This document shows, in pieces, positions 1 through 4,389 of a stretch of DNA of 6,804 nucleotides. Numbering within the stretch: position 1 is the stretch's first letter; every line of letters begins with the position of its first letter. Under the pieces are notes generated by a model, which saw only the letters and a program-made list of their open reading frames with translations, had not been told where the DNA came from and did not search any database. Source of the stretch: DASWHR01 sp035541035 (GTDB lineage Bacteria > Actinomycetota > AC-67); NCBI GenBank assembly GCA_035541035.1, contig DATLFO010000064.1:1-6804 (forward strand). Reading direction: 5' to 3'. Made by a program: the position numbers and the translations under genes.

Positions 1-198
1 GCCCATGACGCCCCCGAGCGTGCCTGCGACGAGATCCGCGCCCGGCAGCCGGGCGAGCTGACGCTCTGCGAGTCCGATGAGCGTCGCGACCGAGCGGCCG
101 AGGATGCCGCCCGCCACGTAGCCGGTCGTCGCGCCGAGCACCGCGCCCAGCAGCAGACGCCCCGGTGTTTCGTCCGTCACGATCGACTGCGCGATCAT
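1..198 (-). pseudogene. Detached, inverted N-terminal membrane part of a YacL-type PIN/TRAM protein (partial, runs off left edge)
   Basis: Reading the minus strand from 198 leftwards gives an open frame of 66 codons that stays open to the window edge. From codon GTG at 180 it contains TDETPGR, then LLLGAVLGATTGYVAGGILG, an amphipathic stretch LIGLAERQLARLPGADLV, and AGTLGGVMG. From memory of the family (for example Bacillus YacL), this is the second membrane hairpin of the N-terminal membrane region, with the acidic TD before it and the P-x-x-D/E-L-x-x-G pattern after it. In an intact gene this segment lies about 100 residues upstream of the PIN domain on the same strand. Here it lies on the opposite strand, next to the PIN start. 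The first membrane segment (before it) and the last two (after it) are not visible. Residues encoded between 198 and about 181 (MIAQSI) may belong to the junction rather than to the protein. It could be part of a second, complete yacL copy running leftwards. Confidence 0.72.
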
Positions 199-769
199 GG
201 ACCCGCGTTTGCTCGAATGCGTGCGCAGCGGATTCCTGCGCGGGACGATGCTCGTCGGGCAGTTCGTGCTCGACGAGGTGCAGGCGATCGCCGACTCCGC
301 CGACCAGGTCCGGCGCAACCGCGGCAAGCGCGGCCTCGAGATGCTTTCGGCCCTCCACCGTGAAGGTCTCGCGGATTTACGCGTTGTTGACAAGATGTAT
401 CCGGAGTTCGCGGAGGTGGACGCCAAGGTGGTCGCGCTCGCGCGTGAGCGAGGCGGCTCCATCGTCACCAACGACGTCGCCCTCGGGCGCATCGCCGAGC
501 TGCAGGGCATCACGGTCCTGTCGCTGAACTCGCTGTCGGACGCGCTCCGTCCCGCGGTGCTGCCGGGCGAACAGATTCGCGTGGCGATCCAGAAGGAAGG
601 ACGCGAGCGCGGGCAAGGCGTGGGCTACCTCGAGGACGGCTCGATGGTCGTGGTCGAGGGAGGCAAGGAGCTCGTGGGCAGCGACGCAGAGGTGGTCGTC
701 AGCAGCGTGATCCAGTCGTCCGGGGGCCGGATGATCTTCGGCAAGCCCGCCGGGCCGGCCGGATCGTGA
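197..769 (+). CDS. yacL: YacL-type PIN-domain nuclease with C-terminal TRAM domain, 5'-truncated at an inversion junction
   Basis: The 190 residues shown match the soluble part of YacL/PIN-TRAM proteins, thought to be membrane-tethered ribonucleases whose cellular role is poorly known. Visible hallmarks are ECVRSGFLRGTM, FVLDEVQAIADSAD (acidic E27), RRNRGKRGLEML, EVDAKVVALA (D75), and IVTNDVALGRIAELQ (D93), which together make a PIN fold with three of its usual four acidic residues. The TRAM domain follows from about residue 115, with LPGEQIRV, GQGVGYLEDGSMVVVEGG and SSGGRMIFGKP. The canonical family is about 340-370 residues with four membrane segments before a D-T-S-x-I-I-D-G-R strand. Here only IMDPRLLE of that strand remains; the upstream bases read TIDCA, so the first catalytic Asp appears lost or displaced by one residue. 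The in-frame sequence before 197 reaches a stop at 119-121. ATG 197 is therefore a default start inside the PIN domain, not a natural one. The stop overlaps the ispD start by four bases (GTGA), the usual operon arrangement. Confidence 0.85.
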   Translation: MDPRLLECVRSGFLRGTMLVGQFVLDEVQAIADSADQVRRNRGKRGLEMLSALHREGLADLRVVDKMYPEFAEVDAKVVALARERGGSIVTNDVALGRIAELQGITVLSLNSLSDALRPAVLPGEQIRVAIQKEGRERGQGVGYLEDGSMVVVEGGKELVGSDAEVVVSSVIQSSGGRMIFGKPAGPAGS

Positions 770-1440
770 CGGCCTGGGCGATCGTGGTCGCCGCCGGCGA
801 GGGGACCAGGCTCGCGGCCGGGGTGCCGAAGGCGCTCGTCCCGCTCGGCGGCCGGCCCATGCTCGCCTGGAGCCTCGAAGCCGCGCTCGGGGCCCGGTCG
901 GTGGCCGGGGTCGTCGTGGCCTGCGGGGACTCGTGGCTCGAGCAAGGCGAGGAGCTCGTGCGGTCCATCGCCGGCAAGCGCGGCCGGGTCTGCGGCGGCG
1001 GGCCGTCGCGCCACGCGTCCGTCCGGGGAGCGATCGGTCGGGTCGGAGGCGACACCGACCGGGTGGTGATCCACGATGCGGCCAGGCCCCTGGCCACGCC
1101 CACCCTGTTCGAGCGAGCCCTCGACGGGCTCGAACGTGCGCCGGGGGCGGTCTGCGCCGTGCCCGTGGTCGACACGCTCAAGCGGGCCGACGGGGACGTG
1201 GTGGCCGCCACCGTGGACCGGAGCGTGCTCTGGCGCGCCCAGACACCGCAGGCTTTTCGCCTGGGTGACCTGCTCGACGCCGCGGCCGGAGGGGGCGAGG
1301 GGATCACCGACGAGGCCATGCTGCTCGAGCGGGCCGGCCGCACGGTCGTGCTCGTGCCGGGCGACGAGCGCAACATCAAAATCACGACCCCGGCCGATCT
1401 CGAGCTGGCCGAGGCGATCCTGAGGGCGAGGGGCCGATGA
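766..1440 (+). CDS. ispD: 2-C-methyl-D-erythritol 4-phosphate cytidylyltransferase (IspD)
   Basis: This cytosolic enzyme joins MEP and CTP to give 4-diphosphocytidyl-2-C-methylerythritol plus pyrophosphate, the third step of the non-mevalonate (MEP) isoprenoid pathway. The 224 residues are a normal length for the family. All nucleotide-binding and catalytic signatures are present: the N-terminal AAGEGTR loop (9-15) followed by PK with K22, HDAARP (103-108), the RSVLWRAQTPQAF segment with QTPQ at 159-162, ITDE (180-183), and GDERNIKITTPADL from G199. The start is GTG at 766, which overlaps the stop of the PIN/TRAM gene in a GTGA and places translation in coupled mode. The distance from this start to the AAG loop is right for the family. 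The stop overlaps the ispF start in an ATGA. Base use is uniformly GC-rich, like the neighbours. There is no sign of damage. Confidence 0.97.
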   Translation: MTAWAIVVAAGEGTRLAAGVPKALVPLGGRPMLAWSLEAALGARSVAGVVVACGDSWLEQGEELVRSIAGKRGRVCGGGPSRHASVRGAIGRVGGDTDRVVIHDAARPLATPTLFERALDGLERAPGAVCAVPVVDTLKRADGDVVAATVDRSVLWRAQTPQAFRLGDLLDAAAGGGEGITDEAMLLERAGRTVVLVPGDERNIKITTPADLELAEAILRARGR

Positions 1441-1919
1441 GCCCGGCCCGTGTCGGGATCGGGGTGGACGCGCACCCGTTCGCGGAGGGACGGCCGCTCG
1501 TCCTCGGCGGGGTCGTGGTGCCCCATGAGCAGGGCCTGGCCGGCCATTCGGACGCCGACGTGCTCGTCCACGCGGTGATCGACGCCTTGCTCGGCGCCGC
1601 CGGGCTGGGCGACATCGGCAGCCACTTTCCGGCGGGCGACGAGCGGTACCGCGACGCAGACAGCCTCGGCCTGCTGGCCGAGACCGCCCGGCTCGTCGCG
1701 AGGGCAGGCTTCCGGGTCGAGAACGTGGATTCGGTGGTCGTGGCCGAGCGGCCGGCCATCGCGCCGCTTCGGGAACGGATGCGCGAGCGCATGGCCGCTG
1801 CCCTGGGGATCGAGGATGGAAGGGTTTCGGTCAAGGCCACCACGACCGACGGGATGGGATTCACCGGCCGCGGGGAAGGCATCGCGGCGACGGCGGTTGC
1901 CCTGCTCTTCGGCGACTAA
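1437..1919 (+). CDS. ispF: 2-C-methyl-D-erythritol 2,4-cyclodiphosphate synthase (IspF)
   Basis: This enzyme cyclises CDP-methylerythritol 2-phosphate to methylerythritol 2,4-cyclodiphosphate with release of CMP. It acts two steps after IspD (IspE is not in the window), and the family works as a homotrimer with one metal site per active site. The 160 residues are full length. The sequence shows RVGIGVDAHPF with metal ligands D11 and H13, GHSDADVLVHAVIDALLGAAGLGDIG with the third metal ligand H45, HFP (63-65), the DADS flexible-loop region near residues 73-76, and the C-terminal KATTTDGMGFTGRGEGIAA cytidine-binding segment. ATG 1437 overlaps the ispD stop by four bases, so the pair is almost certainly co-transcribed and translationally coupled. 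The family match is unambiguous. It is the last gene of the operon, because a terminator-like hairpin follows within about 60 bases of its stop. Confidence 0.97.
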   Translation: MSPARVGIGVDAHPFAEGRPLVLGGVVVPHEQGLAGHSDADVLVHAVIDALLGAAGLGDIGSHFPAGDERYRDADSLGLLAETARLVARAGFRVENVDSVVVAERPAIAPLRERMRERMAAALGIEDGRVSVKATTTDGMGFTGRGEGIAATAVALLFGD

Positions 1920-1962
1920 TTTGTCCTGTTTGACCCTGTTCGAACCCCAAACCGCGGGGTCT

Positions 1963-1982
1963 CCACGTATTTAGTCACGTGG
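1963..1982 (+). promoter_or_regulatory. Alternative hairpin competing with the ispF terminator
   Basis: CCACGT (1963-1968) pairs perfectly with ACGTGG (1977-1982) around an 8-base loop. Bases 1978-1982 are also the left arm of the terminator stem, so both hairpins cannot form at once. A second small hairpin, ACCCC (1944-1948) with GGGGT (1956-1960), lies just before it. This three-arm arrangement resembles an anti-terminator, but could be chance in palindrome-rich DNA. Confidence 0.3.
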
Positions 1983-1996
1983 TTCCCACGATTTTT
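1978..1996 (+). terminator. Rho-independent terminator ending the yacL-ispD-ispF operon
   Basis: CGTGG (1978-1982), a TTC loop, and CCACG (1986-1990) form a perfect 5-bp stem, followed at once by ATTTTT (1991-1996). This is the classical shape and sits about 60 bases after the ispF stop. The stem is short, so efficiency is uncertain. Its first arm can instead pair with an upstream copy of CCACG (see the next entry). Confidence 0.6.
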
Positions 1997-2020
1997 CGGG
2001 CCCCGGCACCGCCCTACCAT
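1992..2020 (+). promoter_or_regulatory. Weak candidate promoter for the leader, small peptide and HD-GYP gene
   Basis: TACCAT at 2015-2020 fits the TAnnnT -10 pattern of high-GC actinobacteria. At a 17-base distance the -35 position holds TTTTTC (1992-1997), a poor match. Transcription would begin near 2027 and give a leader of about 240 bases before the small ORF. The call rests on position and the -10 hexamer only. Confidence 0.25.
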
Positions 2021-2026
2021 GCAACA

Positions 2027-2266
2027 CGTCGGCACGAGCGAAAGGCACCGGACATGGGACAGGGACCACGGGGCGGCAACCGCCTCCAGGCGATGGAAGT
2101 GGAGCGGACCTCCGCCGTCGCCCCTGGGTTCCTTCCCGTCTGGGACGCGGAGACGACTGCTCCTCCCGTCTCCGATCTTTTCGCTTCGATCGGCGCCCGC
2201 AGCGCCGCTGGAAAAGCCGAATCCGAAGGTTCAAGGGGCGGAGAAGAGGAAAGGGGGTACCTCCAA
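2027..2266 (+). ncRNA. Structured 5' leader with terminator-like hairpin and competing pairings; candidate cis-regulatory RNA of no recognised class
   Basis: The stretch holds a run of strong stems. GGCGG (2072-2076) pairs with CCGCC (2080-2084) over a CAA loop. CGGAGACG (2148-2155) pairs with CGTCTCCG (2167-2174) over 11 bases and is followed by ATCTTTTC, a terminator-like tail. CGGCGC (2191-2196) pairs with GCGCCG (2202-2207), and GAA-T-CC with GGTTC near 2218-2232. Several arms compete: CGTCT (2137-2141) can take AGACG (2151-2155) from the terminator-like stem, GGGGCG (2070-2075) can pair with CGCCCC (2119-2124), and the U-rich tail CTTTTC (2177-2182) pairs perfectly with GAAAAG (2211-2216). 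Such mutually exclusive pairings are what a riboswitch or attenuator shows. I compared it by eye with remembered consensus for c-di-GMP-I, ydaO (c-di-AMP), SAM, glycine, TPP and cobalamin classes and found no convincing match. The alternative is that 2054-2350 codes for protein (see the rejected list). Confidence 0.4.
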
Positions 2267-2350
2267 ATGACGCGTTTCGTGCGTATCGCGACGGCTCTGT
2301 CCGCGCTGGCGACTGTTTTCCTGGTCTCGGGAGCTTCGACGAAGTACTAA
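2267..2350 (+). CDS. 27-residue hydrophobic leader or signal-like peptide
   Basis: ATG 2267 follows a purine-rich ribosome site (GGAAAGGGGG, about 2248-2257) at a good distance and opens a 27-codon frame ending TAA at 2348-2350. The peptide starts MTRFVR, continues with a hydrophobic core IATALSALATVFLV, and ends SGASTKY. That is the shape of a secretion signal (basic N-end, hydrophobic core, small residues S-G-A before a possible cut) leaving only a few residues, or of a single-span membrane micro-peptide. It stands between the structured leader and the membrane HD-GYP gene, 102 bases upstream of the latter's start. A regulatory leader peptide, a micro-protein partner of the HD-GYP protein, or an exported short peptide are all possible. 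No family is recognised. An alternative in-frame start at 2054 would give a 98-residue protein ending in the same hydrophobic tail. Confidence 0.5.
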   Translation: MTRFVRIATALSALATVFLVSGASTKY

Positions 2351-2352
2351 GC

Positions 2353-2371
2353 CGGCGTGCCTCACATGCCG
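2353..2371 (+). other. Hairpin downstream of the small peptide gene
   Basis: CGGCGTG (2353-2359) and CATGCCG (2365-2371) form a 7-bp stem including one G-U pair, with a CCTCA loop, starting three bases after the small ORF stop. No U-run follows, so it is not a typical terminator. It may stabilise the 3' end of the small message or belong to a larger fold with the hairpin at 2389-2423. Confidence 0.4.
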
Positions 2372-2388
2372 AAAGTTAAGACAGCGCT

Positions 2389-2423
2389 CTAGGAGGTCTC
2401 GGGCGAAGGCTCGGGCCTCCTAG
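2389..2423 (+). promoter_or_regulatory. Strong 15-bp imperfect hairpin upstream of the HD-GYP ribosome site
   Basis: CTAGGAGG (2389-2396) pairs perfectly with CCTCCTAG (2416-2423). After one bulged T (2397), CTCGGGC (2398-2404) pairs with GCTCGGG (2409-2415), including two G-U pairs, closing a GAAG tetraloop (2405-2408). AGAC (2379-2382) and GTCT (2426-2429) can extend the base across an internal loop. It ends 13 bases before the GGAGG ribosome site (2437-2441) of the HD-GYP gene. There is no U-tract. It could be an RNA-protein site, a processing or stability element, or a Rho-independent signal of unusual form. Confidence 0.5.
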
Positions 2424-2452
2424 TCGTCTGGCCGTCGGAGGATGGCATCGGC

Positions 2453-3766
2453 ATGCGAGACCTACCCGTCAGAGCAACACTGTTCGCGTTCGCCGTCGCG
2501 GCGGCGGCGGCCTTGTCGATCGCCGTCGCAGGCCCGGACGCGTGGCCGTCGATCGCGGCCGTCATCGGCTTCGGTTTGCTGTTCCTCGCCGCCGACTATG
2601 CGCCGGTCTGGTTCGCTCACGTTTCCTACTCGGTGGGATTCGTCGTTGCGATCGCGGCCGTCATCTCGATCGGTCCCGCGCCCGCAGCGGTCGCAGCCAC
2701 CTTCGCCGCCATCGATCGCGAGCTGTTCAGCCGAAAGGACTGGCTGCCTCGGATCATGATCAACGCCGGCGCGCTGGCCTTGTCGACCCTGGTGCTCGGC
2801 TCCATCTTGGTCTCGCTCGGCGGTCCCGTCGGATCGATCGGGGCGGAGGACTTCCCGGGCATCCTGCTGCCGCTGGTGCTCGGCTCGACCGCGTTCTTCA
2901 TCGTCAACGCGGGGCTGGTCTCGGTGATGGTGTCGCTCGCGCGCCGAACGCCGCTGCGCGAGGTCTGGCACTCGGACTACCGGCGGACCACGACGATGCA
3001 CTTCCTGTTCGCGGCGCTCGGCGTGCTGTTCGCTGCGCTGTACACCAGCATCTCCTGGGCGGCGGTTCCGTTCGTCGTCGTCCCGCTGTTCGCCGCACGG
3101 CACGCGTTCCAGACGGCCGAGAAGTCGCGCGAGACCTTCGAGTCGACCTTGGGCAGCATGATCACCGCCCTCGAGGCGAAAGACCCGTATACGGCCGGTC
3201 ACGCGAGCCGGGTGTCGCAGATATCGGAGATGGTCGCGCGCGCGTACGGCTTCAGCGAGTCCAAGGCACGCCGCGTCCGGTACGCCGCGCTGCTGCACGA
3301 CGTCGGCAAGGTGACCATCGACACGCGCGTGCTGCGCAAGCCCGGCAAGCTCACGCCGGAGGAGTACGATCATATGAAGGTCCACTCCATCCGGGGCGCC
3401 GAGCTGATCGCGGAGATCGATATGCTCGCGGACATGGTCGACGGCGTTCGTCATCACCACGAGCGTGTGGACGGCGCCGGCTATCCCGACGGGCTCGCCG
3501 GCGAGGCGCTGTCGGATGTCGCCAAGATCATCATGGTTTCGGATGCGTTCGACTCGATGACCTCGACCCGCTCGTACCGCAAGGCGATGCCGATGGAGAA
3601 GGCCTTCGCCGAGCTTCGCCGCTGCGAAGGGACGCAATTCGCGCCCGAGATGATCGACGCGCTCGAGCGTGCGATCGCTCGATGGGGCTGGACGCCCGCG
3701 CCCGAATCCTACGTGGGCGAGCTCACGGCGCGGCCTGCCGAATCGGTTCACGCGGCGCACGCGTAG
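2453..3766 (+). CDS. Integral-membrane HD-GYP protein, predicted cyclic-di-GMP phosphodiesterase
   Basis: HD-GYP enzymes hydrolyse cyclic di-GMP (some act on cGAMP) at a di- or tri-metal site facing the cytosol. The protein has 437 residues. Residues 1 to about 222 form six or seven hydrophobic segments with few charges, a membrane sensory region of no type I can name securely (MASE-like). A short helical linker (AEKSRETFESTLGSMITALE) leads to the catalytic domain. There I see GHASRVSQISEMVARAYG with H250, HDVGK with H282/D283/K286, HSIRGAELI, HHERVDGAGYP (H335, H336, E337, D340, G343-Y344-P345), DAFDSMTSTRSYRKAMP, and the final GTQFAPEMI. All signature residues including the GYP triad are intact, so activity is expected. 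No GGDEF, EAL or receiver domain is fused. ATG 2453 follows GGAGG (2437-2441) by 11 bases. The gene lies behind a structured leader and a small peptide gene. Its last 44 bases overlap the convergent DUF5317 gene. The input signal is unknown. Confidence 0.92.
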   Translation: MRDLPVRATLFAFAVAAAAALSIAVAGPDAWPSIAAVIGFGLLFLAADYAPVWFAHVSYSVGFVVAIAAVISIGPAPAAVAATFAAIDRELFSRKDWLPRIMINAGALALSTLVLGSILVSLGGPVGSIGAEDFPGILLPLVLGSTAFFIVNAGLVSVMVSLARRTPLREVWHSDYRRTTTMHFLFAALGVLFAALYTSISWAAVPFVVVPLFAARHAFQTAEKSRETFESTLGSMITALEAKDPYTAGHASRVSQISEMVARAYGFSESKARRVRYAALLHDVGKVTIDTRVLRKPGKLTPEEYDHMKVHSIRGAELIAEIDMLADMVDGVRHHHERVDGAGYPDGLAGEALSDVAKIIMVSDAFDSMTSTRSYRKAMPMEKAFAELRRCEGTQFAPEMIDALERAIARWGWTPAPESYVGELTARPAESVHAAHA

Positions 3767-4307
3767 CGTCGCCCCGCATCCCGCCCGTCACCGCCACGCC
3801 GATGCCGACACTCAGCAGGATGTCCCCGACGGACACGACCTGGCCGAGCGCCCGGACCGGGATCGCATCGCCGAGGAACCGCAGCGTCGTGTCGTCGTCC
3901 GCGACCACGATCTTGTAGAACCCGCCCTGCCCCGCGGTGATCGGATCCGTCTGTCCGGATCGCTCGTAGGCCCGGACCGATAAGGGCATGCCCGCGTTCG
4001 CGGCGATGACGATCGCGTTGAGCATCCATCCGGCGGCGACGACCACGAGCCCGACGCGGATCAGACCCCGCATCGCCCGGACGTTCACGGCCAGGAACGC
4101 GATCACCACGAGGTTGGCGATGCCGGTGAGCCAGCGTGCCGCCGAGTCCGAGACCTCGACCAGCAACGGCAGCAGCGCGACCCCGAGCGAGACGAACAGG
4201 ATCGGCAGGCCGCGGAACTGCACGTCGGCGAGCCGCCGGAGCCGTCCGCGGGCGAGGAAGCCGGCCGCGACCGCGGCGGCGATCGTGAGGGCCATGAGCT
4301 TGAACAT
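3723..4307 (-). CDS. DUF5317 family membrane protein
   Basis: The 194-residue product has hydrophobic helices near residues 1-20 (MFKLMALTIAAAVAAGFLAR), 30-51 (FRGLPILFVSLGVALLPLLV), 58-76 and 81-104, then a polar loop and a final segment. It carries the features of DUF5317 proteins from actinobacteria and their relatives: GWMLNAIVIAANAGMPLSV, and near the end LRFLGDAIPV followed by VVSVGDILLSVGIGVAV. The function of the family is unknown. The start is set by GAGGA (4316-4320 on the + strand) eight bases upstream of ATG 4307. The same frame continues upstream to 4538, but that extension is low-complexity Ser/Arg/Pro, lies antisense to the divergent ATPase, and is rejected. Its 3' end runs 44 bases into the convergent HD-GYP gene. 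It shares an 82-base spacer with the divergent ATPase gene. Confidence 0.9.
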   Translation of the reverse strand: MFKLMALTIAAAVAAGFLARGRLRRLADVQFRGLPILFVSLGVALLPLLVEVSDSAARWLTGIANLVVIAFLAVNVRAMRGLIRVGLVVVAAGWMLNAIVIAANAGMPLSVRAYERSGQTDPITAGQGGFYKIVVADDDTTLRFLGDAIPVRALGQVVSVGDILLSVGIGVAVTGGMRGDATRAPREPIRQAAP

Positions 4308-4389
4308 TTTGACGATCCTCGGTCGCGGACGGCGGGCCAGAGCCGATGGTAGACGATGATCCGCTAGGCTCCACGGCGGGAGGGGAGCC
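4308..4389. promoter_or_regulatory. Divergent promoter region between the DUF5317 gene and the STAND ATPase gene
   Basis: This 82-base spacer must hold starts for both directions. On the + strand TAGGCT (4365-4370) fits a TAnnnT -10; transcription would begin near 4377, giving a leader of about a dozen bases with GGAGG (4379-4383) six bases before CTG 4390. On the - strand TACCAT (complement of 4346-4351) is the matching -10 candidate, giving a leader of about 30 bases with GAGGA before ATG 4307. No clear -35 boxes are visible. A 15-codon frame, ATG 4346 to TGA 4391-4393, overlaps the ATPase start. Confidence 0.35.

Noticed and set aside
1930..1965. tRNA-like T-loop sequence GTTCGAACCCC near 1938-1948
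   Set aside because: The flanking 5-base arms do not pair on either strand and there is no acceptor or anticodon stem nearby.
2054..2350. A 98-residue protein in the same frame as the small peptide, from ATG 2054 with AAAGG eight bases upstream
   Set aside because: Third-position GC is clearly lower than in the certain genes, no family resemblance is seen, and the DNA is full of perfect hairpins. The 27-codon start has the better ribosome site. Not excluded; codon-level conservation in relatives would decide.
2027..2450. Known cyclic-di-GMP (GEMM-I) or ydaO riboswitch ahead of the HD-GYP gene
   Set aside because: The conserved GEMM core and the ydaO GGGTGAATC and CGACAGCTAACC blocks are missing. 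The short GCCGAATCCG match at about 2216-2225 is not enough.
2462..3760. 432-codon open frame antisense to the HD-GYP gene
   Set aside because: Arg/Asp/His-rich composition is the usual mirror of GC-rich codons, and the sense frame has a complete catalytic domain.
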